Assembly (NCBI GenBank): GCA_945870175.1
Contig: CAMBRJ010000248.1
Span: 1-5,170 of the forward strand
Origin: Gemmatimonas phototrophica
GTDB taxonomy: Bacteria > Gemmatimonadota > Gemmatimonadetes > Gemmatimonadales > Gemmatimonadaceae
Direction: 5' to 3'
Length of the DNA: 5,170 nucleotides
The notes under the pieces were generated by a model that did no database searches, was not told the DNA's origin, and saw only the letters and a list, made by a program, of their open reading frames with translations. The stretch's first letter is position 1. Every line of letters begins with the position of its first letter. Positions 1 to 5,170 of the stretch are shown here, piece after piece. Both the position numbers and the translations under genes were made by a program.

Positions 1-1194
1 TGGTTAGCTGTGCATTGGTACAACTTAGGGCTGTTCACCATCGACGATGGCATCTTCGATGCCGACACCCTCAGTAACCTGACCGCATTGGCACACGGAT
101 GGGCGCGCCGCTCGATGGTGCATCCTCACTTGGCAAACTTGTTTTCAGTCCCGATCCGTCTCCTGGATCTCTCTGTGAGTGCGGTCGCCGTAGGAATGGA
201 TCGGGAGCAATTCCGCGAGAGTTTGGCCCTCGGGATCTCACCGCTGGCGTCGTTGGTGGCCACGGTCGCGATGTACCGAACGGCCCTGCTTCTCACCGAC
301 AGCAGGAGATCAAGTCTGCTCGTGGCAACGCTGTATGCCACCTCGTTTTCGATGATGATCTTCGGCTCCATCCCTGAGGCGTTTGCGGTCAGCAACGCCT
401 TGATTGCCCTACTGTTTTGGTACTTCGGCCACCTAGTCAAGTCCCGTACTGCTGGGCGAACTGTCGTCTGGGTGACGCTTGGATTCCTGATAGTGTCGAT
501 TACCATCACGAATGCCGCCGTATTTGGCATCCTGCGCATGCTGCACCAGCGATACACCCTACACGATAGTTGGAAGTCGAGCGTGATCCGCTCCGGTATT
601 TTGACGGCGGTCGTGGCGATGGTTGCCGTTGGGTCGGGAATACTTGCGATCTACTTGCTCGGGTATGCCGAGGAGGCCGCTAATGCCGGCGTTGGCAACT
701 ATATCGAAAGTTTTGTGTCCTTCGCGCCGGCAAGCATCACGAGGAACCTAGGGAACTTCGGTGTGGCTTTGTCTCAAACGTTTTTTGCGTTTGGCGCGTC
801 GACGAGAGACCTGTCGTTTTGTGCGGAGTTGACGGAATGCCGCGCGGTATTCTTCGCGCAAGCCGCAAGCTCGGTCTCGCGTCTTGTGATCGGTCTTGGC
901 GCTCTGCTAACCGCTACGGCGGTCGGCTGGAAGGATCGCGAGCAGAGTGAGGCGGGGCTGATTATTCTTGCCTCTTTAGGAGTATTGCTCTTCAATGTGG
1001 TGTTGCACTCCGTGTTTGGAACCGAGATGTTTCTGTTTTCCCAGCATTGGATGACACCGCTCACCGTGCTAATGGTGATCCGTGTTCATCGCGCACCACG
1101 AATTGGGCTTGGGCTGTTGGCGGTGCAGGTTGCTATGAACGGCGTGATGATCGCGGCACTGCCTTCCTTGGTCGTTCCAGCCGGAGCGAGTTGA
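1..1194 (+). CDS. Multi-pass membrane protein, GT-C/GT39-like glycosyltransferase (5' end outside window)
   Basis: The frame is open from the first base. The first possible start is GTG at 10, but it has no visible ribosome site and the expected N-terminal membrane helix is missing, so the gene probably begins upstream. Numbering from that GTG gives 394 residues. An acidic IFDAD motif (15-19) and a VHPH motif (37-40) sit in the first predicted outside loop, followed by about eight to ten hydrophobic segments (roughly 72-95, 103-121, 129-143, 151-175, 196-218, 291-307, 316-336, 365-389). GT-C enzymes such as GT39 mannosyltransferases carry acidic residues and a His-Pro in that loop and use polyprenyl-phosphate sugars outside the inner membrane. 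IPEAF (121-125) and GTEMFLFSQHW (337-347) are further family-like patches. The TGA stop is at 1192-1194. Substrate and acceptor are unknown. The membrane protein call is firm; glycosyltransferase function is inferred from topology, motifs and neighbours. Confidence 0.72.
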   Translation, partial: WLAVHWYNLGLFTIDDGIFDADTLSNLTALAHGWARRSMVHPHLANLFSVPIRLLDLSVSAVAVGMDREQFRESLALGISPLASLVATVAMYRTALLLTDSRRSSLLVATLYATSFSMMIFGSIPEAFAVSNALIALLFWYFGHLVKSRTAGRTVVWVTLGFLIVSITITNAAVFGILRMLHQRYTLHDSWKSSVIRSGILTAVVAMVAVGSGILAIYLLGYAEEAANAGVGNYIESFVSFAPASITRNLGNFGVALSQTFFAFGASTRDLSFCAELTECRAVFFAQAASSVSRLVIGLGALLTATAVGWKDREQSEAGLIILASLGVLLFNVVLHSVFGTEMFLFSQHWMTPLTVLMVIRVHRAPRIGLGLLAVQVAMNGVMIAALPSLVVPAGAS

Positions 1195-1230
1195 TCGATA
1201 CCCGAGGAGCCCATGACATCCAAGGCCGTT

Positions 1231-1258
1231 TGAGCTGTTCCGGGTTCCGTAGACACCT
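1231..1258 (+). repeat. Probable left inverted repeat of the IS3-family remnant
   Basis: The stretch starts TGAGCTGTTCCGGGTTCCGT. IS3-family ends usually begin TG and carry a similar CTG-CCCGG-type core, and the spacing to orfA (about 60 bases) suits a left end. The partner right end was not found, so the exact limits are inferred by position and composition only. Confidence 0.4.
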
Positions 1259-1278
1259 TTCTTAGGTGTACCTACGGA
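1246..1278. repeat. Imperfect hairpin in the IS left end
   Basis: TCCGTAG (1246-1252) pairs with CTACGGA (1272-1278), and ACACCT (1253-1258) pairs with AGGTGT (1264-1269). The loop is TTCTT (1259-1263), and AC (1270-1271) is left as a bulge. The 13 base pairs fit perfectly apart from the bulge. The hairpin overlaps the presumed left inverted repeat and ends just before the orfA ribosome site, so in the live element it could have affected transcription entering from outside, translation of orfA, or end recognition. Which of these applied is not known. Confidence 0.7.
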
Positions 1279-1280
1279 GT

Positions 1281-1286
1281 GGGAGG
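1281..1286 (+). promoter_or_regulatory. Ribosome binding site of IS orfA
   Basis: GGGAGG lies 6 bases before the ATG at 1293. It fixes that ATG as the ancestral orfA start, rather than the GTG at 1354 that follows the frameshift. Confidence 0.7.
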
Positions 1287-1292
1287 TAGGCC

Positions 1293-1582
1293 ATGGCCAG
1301 AGCAAAGCGCAAGTTCAGCGAAGAGTTCAAGCACGATGCCGTTCAGTTAGACGGTGCGCGGGGTGTCGATGGTGCAGGCGGCGCGCGATCTCTCGATTCA
1401 TGTCAATCTGCTACGGACTCGGATGCGTACGGCGACGAGTGATGCCGCCGCGGCCGCGACGGGACGCCAGGGTGCCAATTCAGAGCAGGCCGAGCTGACG
1501 CGACTGCGCAAAGAGGTGACGACGTTGCGGATGGATCGCGACATTAAAAGCCGCGGCCTACTTTACTAGGGAGTCGATGTGA
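1293..1582 (+). pseudogene. IS3-family transposase OrfA, frameshifted
   Basis: The ATG at 1293 reads MARAKRKFSEEFKHDAVQL, the usual opening of an IS3 OrfA, then loses frame near 1348-1353; reading straight on from the ATG ends at a TGA soon after 1430. Homology resumes in the next frame with RGVSMVQAARDLSIHVNLLR, the helix-turn-helix that binds the IS ends. A leucine-zipper stretch follows (QAELTRLRKEVTTLRMDRDI). A second lesion at about 1545-1549 leaves ATTAAAAGCC where the family typically encodes ILKKAA; the third frame then gives AAYFTRESM and the TGA at 1580-1582. Intact OrfA proteins are about 90-100 residues, which fits the 290-base span. In the helix-turn-helix tail, LLRTRMR stands where LLRxWxR is usual, suggesting a Trp-to-Arg change. 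The protein is not functional. Confidence 0.8.
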
Positions 1583-1904
1583 AGTTCGACTTTTGGGCGA
1601 AGCCTCGAGGGAGGTGGCCGGTGGGGACATTGTGTGACGTGCTAGGTGTGTCAGCAAGTGGGTTCTACTCGCGGGCCGTGCGCCTTGAGAGCGCTCGGGC
1701 TAGGGCGAATGCCGCGTTGGCGGCGGCGCTGCATCGGCGCTTCCTCCTGAGCGATCGGACGTACGGGGCACGGCGCTAATGGCGCGATGTGCGCGCGAAC
1801 GGTCGCGGTGGGCTTGCATCAGGTCGAGCGCGTCATGCGCACAGGCTGGGTCGCGCATGCTCTTCAGTCACGAACGTCCCAACAGCTCTCTCGGCGGAGC
1901 CCGC
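1579..1904 (+). pseudogene. IS3-family transposase OrfB, catalytic core deleted
   Basis: It starts with a GTG at 1579 that overlaps the orfA stop (GTGA). Residues 1-66 match the N-terminus of IS3 OrfB: KFDFWAKPRGRWPV, CDVLGVSASGFYSR, then SDRTYGARR, the region before the integrase domain. TAA at 1777-1779 interrupts it. Beyond the stop, WRDVRANG continues in the same frame, and VAVGLHQVERVMR (1802-1840) follows in another frame. At about 1848-1866 the sequence jumps, in a third frame, to SHERPNSSLGG (1866-1898), the C-terminal signature normally written as YN.ERPHSSLGG. A full OrfB is about 270-290 residues; roughly 150 residues with all three DDE catalytic positions are missing. That third frame stays open to TAG at 2001-2003, but nothing after 1904 looks like transposase. 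The protein cannot catalyse transposition. Confidence 0.8.
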
Positions 1905-2388
1905 GCTAGAATTACGGTCCGAATATCTCTTATCGCGCTCGACTTGAGTGCATTATCGGCACGCCTGCGCTTGCGTCGCATGTACTCTCGTCCGCACTCC
2001 TAGATCCGTTGCAACTCTGCGATGCCTACCCGGCCGTGCATGATTTCCCCACAGACAGAAGGCGCGGCCACGGTTCCGAAGGAGGTACGTGATCGGCACA
2101 CCAGCATAGGCTCCTCGTAGAATTGTCCTGAGCGGTGCCTCCGCGTTCTTCGGTTTCCGAATTGCAGTTCCTGTGGTGACCAGCTCGGCCAGTCTTCCTT
2201 CTGTTCCATGCGTGCCGAAGTTAAGGGTGCCGAGGTCAGCACTAGCAGGTTGTTGGGTTCGATACTCCGACAACTGCTTTCGGTTTAGCCACGCACCGCG
2301 TGACATGCACCTTCTCGATTCGTCATATAGACCGAAGCATAGCTGTCGCCGAAGCCGACTACGAGGCGATAACGGAAAATGTTGATGA
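1905..2388. other. Intergenic stretch with no recognisable gene
   Basis: No frame on either strand gives a protein I recognise. The longest minus-strand open stretch (2306 down to 1953) and a shorter one (2242 down to 2000) have no ribosome site at their first start and no known motif. On the + strand one frame is stop-free from 2246 to 2392 and reads like ordinary protein (for example AEADYEAITENVDES at 2348-2392) but lacks a start. The stretch is best read as eroded DNA next to the insertion-sequence relic. I see no tRNA, terminator or repeat in it. Confidence 0.5.
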
Positions 2389-2596
2389 AAGCTAGATTCA
2401 ATTGCTGCGCAAGCACAACCGGAACCGATTGAAGTCTGGCGATGGATATTTCGCTACGGTGGCCCATCAAAACCATTCGTCACGGCTTGGTTTCGTTGGT
2501 CGGTGGCGTTAGGAGGACTACTAGGCCGTCCAAGATGGTGACCATTATTCATCGCTGGTGCATCGGCGAACCGACTTTACGGAGCTTGCAGAGAGT
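2389..2596 (+). pseudogene. Possible C-terminal relic of an IS4/Tn5-like transposase
   Basis: One frame from 2389, just after a TGA, gives PFVTAWFRWSVALGGLLGR (2467-2529). This matches in spacing the C-terminal pattern P(x6)RW(x3)LGGxLGR of Tn5-like IS4 transposases. Moving one base forward at about 2530 continues QDGDHYSSLVHRRTDFTELAE (2531-2593). Its L(x6)F(x1)EL(x1)E spacing resembles the family's LWxGWxxLxELxE. This domain serves dimerisation in Tn5 transposase. No DDE-domain sequence is recognisable upstream, and ancestral glycines and tryptophans would have to be mutated. The match was made by eye, and chance similarity in GC-rich DNA is possible. If correct, the AGGAGG at 2511-2516 is simply part of the Gly-Gly codons and not a ribosome site. 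Confidence 0.3.
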
Positions 2597-2645
2597 GGCG
2601 ACACGAGCCGTATCCTGGCGCAGCACTGGGGCGATTCCAGACGCG

Positions 2646-4046
2646 ATGGCAAACTTGAAGATCCGTGCGCTCTGGAACGGGTTCTGGGCGGAGCCTTGGT
2701 CGTTCAAATGGACGTGCATCTACGTTTTTTTCGAATACGTCCGGCCGCAGCAAGTCTACGAGGTGCTACAGGGGCCACCCTACGCGCGCTTCTGCATCGC
2801 AGCGGCGGTACTTTCCTTCGTGGTGGAGGGGCTGCAGTTCCGTTCGAAGAGCGTGCTTAACTGGCTGATGCTGGCGTTTACCGCCATTGTCTTGCTCAGC
2901 AGTGCGCTCGCTTCTTATCCTGAAGTTTCCTTTAGCAAGCTCAACAATTATGTGAACTGGATCATCGCCTTCGTGCTCATCGCCAATTCGGCCAGCAACG
3001 AGCGTCGCTGGTTTTTGTTCATTTTGCTGTTCATGCTCTGGAACACCAAAATGAGTCAGCACGGGTTCCGGTCGTTTCTCGTGGGTTCGTGGGGAAATGG
3101 CGGCGCCCCCGGTTGGTTTCGCAATTCCGGCGAGTTCGCCCTCGAAATGTGCCTCTTCATCCCGATCGCGTTCCACTTCGTTGTTGCGCTCGCCCCCCGT
3201 CTCTCCCGAAACCAGTTCATCGTCCTCGCGTTTCTACCGCTGAGCGCATTACTCTCGGTGGTCGCATCCGGCTCTCGCGGCGGGCAGCTTGCCTTGGCTT
3301 GCGTCGCAATGTGGATGCTGCTCAAAAGCCGAAGAAAGGTGCGTGGCCTCGTGGTGCTGGCGGTGGTTGCCCCCCTCACGTGGGCGGCTATTCCCGAATG
3401 GCAGAAAGCGCGCTTTCAGTCGTCCGGAACGGATGAAACGTCGCTTGCGCGCATGGCCTATTGGAAGGCCGGGCGAGAGATGGCTAAGGATCACCCGTTT
3501 TTCGGGGTCGGCTACGAGAACTGGGTGCCGTACTACAGCTCCAACTACGCGGCACAGTCGGGCATTGTGGAACGATACAACGTCCGTGGCGAACGCGTGG
3601 TTGAAGTCTCGCACAACAGCTTCATCGAGATCATGTCGCAGCTTGGATATACCGGACTCGCGATCTTCTGTGCACTGTTGGGCGCGATCTGGTACGTCAA
3701 TGCGCGTACCCGCCGAGTACTCCGGCACTTGGGACAGCGCGGGAGGTTCGTCCACCATATGTCGCTCGGTTTGGATGCGGGAGTGGTCGGGTTCGCGGTG
3801 GCGGGCTTTTTCATGGCGGTGGCGTTCTACCCGTTTCTCTGGTTTCAGCTCGCGATGACGGCTGGGTTGCACGCGGCTGCTCTCGGGATTGCCCGTGAGA
3901 CCTCGGCCGGATTGGCACCGACGCCGGCGCCGATCACGTCGGCCAGAAACTCAATGGCCGGATGGCGGAATCCGCACAGGCGGCCCGGCCGAGCCGTCTA
4001 CGCAAGCGGACGCTCCGCAGTCGATCCTCGACCTCAGGGTACCTAG
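2646..4046 (+). CDS. O-antigen ligase/polymerase family membrane protein (Wzy_C/WaaL-like)
   Basis: The 466-residue multi-pass inner-membrane protein has hydrophobic segments at about 20-31, 50-61, 71-88, 103-114, 121-131, 165-182, 191-207, 214-226, 233-248, 336-350 and 378-410. FEYVRPQQVY (29-38) is a common N-terminal feature of one ligase subgroup. Also visible are WFRNSGEFAL (157-166), the conserved SGSRGG with Arg211 (208-213), and a large outside loop with DHPFFGVGYENW (282-293) and SHNSFIEIMSQLGYTGL (322-338) containing the conserved His323. Family members move lipid-linked glycan to an acceptor or polymerise repeat units on the periplasmic face. A Pro/Arg-rich cytoplasmic tail of about 50 residues ends the protein. 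The start is uncertain: in-frame ATGs occur at 2442 and 2535, but the added residues look unlike the family and overlap a possible transposase relic in other frames. The ATG at 2646 gives family-like length yet has only a weak, distant TGGGG (2627-2631). Ligase versus polymerase cannot be decided here. Confidence 0.85.
   Translation: MANLKIRALWNGFWAEPWSFKWTCIYVFFEYVRPQQVYEVLQGPPYARFCIAAAVLSFVVEGLQFRSKSVLNWLMLAFTAIVLLSSALASYPEVSFSKLNNYVNWIIAFVLIANSASNERRWFLFILLFMLWNTKMSQHGFRSFLVGSWGNGGAPGWFRNSGEFALEMCLFIPIAFHFVVALAPRLSRNQFIVLAFLPLSALLSVVASGSRGGQLALACVAMWMLLKSRRKVRGLVVLAVVAPLTWAAIPEWQKARFQSSGTDETSLARMAYWKAGREMAKDHPFFGVGYENWVPYYSSNYAAQSGIVERYNVRGERVVEVSHNSFIEIMSQLGYTGLAIFCALLGAIWYVNARTRRVLRHLGQRGRFVHHMSLGLDAGVVGFAVAGFFMAVAFYPFLWFQLAMTAGLHAAALGIARETSAGLAPTPAPITSARNSMAGWRNPHRRPGRAVYASGRSAVDPRPQGT
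4036..4039 (+). promoter_or_regulatory. Weak ribosome binding site for the GT4 gene, inside the ligase gene
   Basis: AGGG lies 6 bases before the GTG at 4046, which itself overlaps the ligase TAG (TAGTG). Together they support the GTG at 4046 as the start and suggest reinitiation by ribosomes finishing the ligase gene. Confidence 0.5.
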
Positions 4047-5170
4047 TGCCGCCAGCTCCACAGGCCAGCGCTGTCGACATCGGACCGGTGGCCGTCCTGA
4101 TAGAGTCCGATGGCCCGGGCGGCGCGGAATCGACGGTGCTCAGCCTCGCCAACGGCCTCGCAGCGCGCGGCGTCGAGGTGCGCCCCGCTGTGTTTAGTGG
4201 CGGTGAAGGGTGGCTCACCGAGAGGCTGCGGGCCGCTGGGCACTTCGTGTATTTGCCGAAGCTATCGCGGCCAGTCGATCCCGCAGTCGTCTATCGGATG
4301 TCGCGCTGGGTGCGACGGGAACGTTTGAAAGTGCTGCACGCCCATGAGTTTACGATGGGCTTCTACGCGGGGATGGCCGGCGCTCTATCGGGCGTGCCGA
4401 ACGTCCTCACCATGCACGGTGGAACGTCGTTTGCTTCGGCGGCGCGTCGTCGGATCGCCCTCGGCTTTTCTGCCCGACGCGCTTCGGCCGTCGTCGGCGT
4501 GTCGGACAGCACCTGTGAGCATCTGGCGTTGTCACTCAGAATGCCGCGATCACGGGTGGAGCTCATACCCAACGGCGTCATGCATCGCGCTGGGAATCGC
4601 GCGGCGACGCGGGAAGCGCTGGCGCTGGGCGACTCCGAGCAACTCCTGCTCGCCGTCGGCAATCTCTATGCGGTGAAGGGTCATGCGGTGCTCGTCGAAG
4701 CGGCGGCAACGCTCGCGCAGCATACGGGGTTGCCGCCATGGCGGATCGCCGTTGCGGGGCGCGGCGATGAAGAACGCGCCCTACGCGAACAGATCGCGGC
4801 AGCCGGACTGCACGACCGGGTGCAGCTTTTGGGGTTGCGCAATGACATCCCCGATCTGCTTGCCGCAGCGGATGGCTGGGTGATGCCCTCGCTGAACGAG
4901 GGGCTGCCGCTGGCGCTGCTGGAGGCGATGCTCTCGGGGCTGCCCGTCGTCGCATCTGCGGTCGGCGGTATCCCCAAGCTCGTGCTGCCGGGAGAGACCG
5001 GCGTCCTGGTGCCGCCGGGAAACGCCGATGCCCTTGCGGTGGCACTCGACACGCTGCTCCGCCAGCCACATCACGCGCAGAAATTGGCTCATGAAGGCAG
5101 GCGGCTTGTGCAAGAGCAATACAGCTTTGATGCGATGATCGACCGATATTTGTCGATATATCGGCGCGCC
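4046..5170 (+). CDS. Glycosyltransferase family 4 (GT-B fold), open at right edge
   Basis: The frame is open for 375 codons with no stop before the window ends. The product would be a cytoplasmic or membrane-associated enzyme that moves a sugar from a nucleotide-sugar donor to a growing glycan. N-terminal (acceptor) domain: VAVLIE strand (15-20), SDGPGGAES with the GGAE loop (25-28), LHAHE (97-101), LTMHGG (121-126) and VGVSDST (150-156). C-terminal (donor) domain: IPNGV (174-178), VGNLYAVKGH (204-213) with the phosphate-binding Lys211, VAGRGDE (236-242), LLGLRNDIPDLLAAAD (261-276), and the E-x7-E pair Glu285/Glu293 in NEGLPLALLEAM; VGGIPKLV and GETGVLVPPGN follow. This is a complete GT4 set, so only the last few residues should be missing. 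The start is GTG at 4046, overlapping the ligase stop; GTG at 4088 is an alternative. Third codon positions are strongly GC-rich. Family is certain; the sugar and acceptor are not visible. Confidence 0.93.
   Translation, partial: MPPAPQASAVDIGPVAVLIESDGPGGAESTVLSLANGLAARGVEVRPAVFSGGEGWLTERLRAAGHFVYLPKLSRPVDPAVVYRMSRWVRRERLKVLHAHEFTMGFYAGMAGALSGVPNVLTMHGGTSFASAARRRIALGFSARRASAVVGVSDSTCEHLALSLRMPRSRVELIPNGVMHRAGNRAATREALALGDSEQLLLAVGNLYAVKGHAVLVEAAATLAQHTGLPPWRIAVAGRGDEERALREQIAAAGLHDRVQLLGLRNDIPDLLAAADGWVMPSLNEGLPLALLEAMLSGLPVVASAVGGIPKLVLPGETGVLVPPGNADALAVALDTLLRQPHHAQKLAHEGRRLVQEQYSFDAMIDRYLSIYRRA

Larger units (their letters stand above)
1231..1904 (+). mobile_element. Decayed, internally deleted IS3-family insertion sequence
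   Basis: The region keeps, in order, a left end beginning TGAGCTGTTCCGGG, a hairpin, a ribosome site, an orfA-like helix-turn-helix and leucine-zipper protein, a GTGA overlap, and an orfB N-terminus with the DRTYGARR signature of IS3 transposases. It then jumps to the C-terminal HERPNSSLGG signature only about 60 bases later. In intact elements the DDE integrase core lies between these two signatures, so most of orfB is gone. Frameshifts and a stop codon show it is no longer active. No matching right inverted repeat (complement of GGGTTCCGTAGAC) was found downstream, so the right boundary at about 1904 is only where recognisable homology ends. No target-site duplication can be defined. Confidence 0.82.

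Noticed and set aside
102..109. GGCGCGCC palindrome, also present at 5163-5170
   Set aside because: Two copies of a GC-rich 8-mer inside coding frames are unremarkable in such DNA; no sign of cloning junctions.
2000..2242. Minus-strand open frame with a FYEEPML stretch recalling the YxxP motif of lasso-peptide leaders
   Set aside because: No ribosome site, no plausible core (no suitable Gly start followed by Asp/Glu at position 7-9), and no maturation enzymes nearby.
1953..2306. 117-residue minus-strand open frame
   Set aside because: No recognised motif, no ribosome site, and it overlaps the decayed IS end; likely chance openness in GC-rich DNA.
2511..2516. AGGAGG as a ribosome binding site for the ligase
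   Set aside because: The next in-frame ATG (2535) is 18 bases away, and the sequence can be explained as Gly-Gly codons of a possible transposase relic.
3249..3872. Long minus-strand and alternative + frames inside the ligase gene
   Set aside because: Arg/His/Pro-rich translations typical of shadow frames opposite a GC-rich gene; the ligase frame has clear family motifs.
4578..5069. 163-residue minus-strand open frame opposite the GT4 gene
   Set aside because: Ala/Arg/Pro-rich shadow of a well-supported GT4 coding frame.
5143..5164. Inverted repeat CCGATAT / ATATCGG at the right edge as a terminator
   Set aside because: It lies inside the still-open GT4 frame, has only a 7-bp stem with an 8-base loop, and no T-run is visible.

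Overview
The window looks like part of a bacterial surface-polysaccharide (O-antigen, exopolysaccharide or capsule) gene cluster from a GC-rich organism. It is interrupted by a stretch of decayed insertion-sequence DNA. The gene types and the IS3-type remnant would suit a proteobacterium, but no marker gene is present and taxonomy cannot be fixed from this sequence. All recognisable genes lie on the + strand.

Layout. (1) 1-1194: the 3' part of a multi-pass membrane protein that resembles GT-C/GT39-type glycosyltransferases; its true start is probably left of the window. (2) 1231 to about 1904: a dead IS3-family element. It keeps a left end with a hairpin, a good ribosome site, a frameshifted orfA, and an orfB with a stop codon, frameshifts and an internal deletion that removes the whole DDE catalytic core. 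No right end is found. (3) 1905-2645: no confident intact gene. Within it, 2389-2596 reads, with one frameshift, like the C-terminal domain of an IS4/Tn5-like transposase, so a second decayed element may be present. (4) 2646-4046: an intact membrane protein of the O-antigen ligase/polymerase (Wzy_C/WaaL) family. (5) 4046-5170: a GT4 (GT-B fold) glycosyltransferase whose GTG start overlaps the ligase stop in TAGTG. It stays open to the right edge, so its end is not in the window.

Working together (inference): the GT4 enzyme would add sugars to a lipid-linked glycan on the cytoplasmic face. The ligase/polymerase would join finished glycans, or transfer them to an acceptor, on the outer face of the inner membrane. 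The GT-C-like protein would use a polyprenyl-phosphate sugar on that same outer face. The ligase and GT4 genes appear translationally coupled. The remnant-filled gap separates them from the upstream gene, so the two sides may once have been contiguous or may have been brought together by IS activity.

I found no RNA gene, CRISPR array, attachment site or strong terminator. I also found no convincing evidence of a wholly new system. The most useful observations are the GT4 gene running off the edge, the structure of the dead IS3 element, and the possible second transposase relic.
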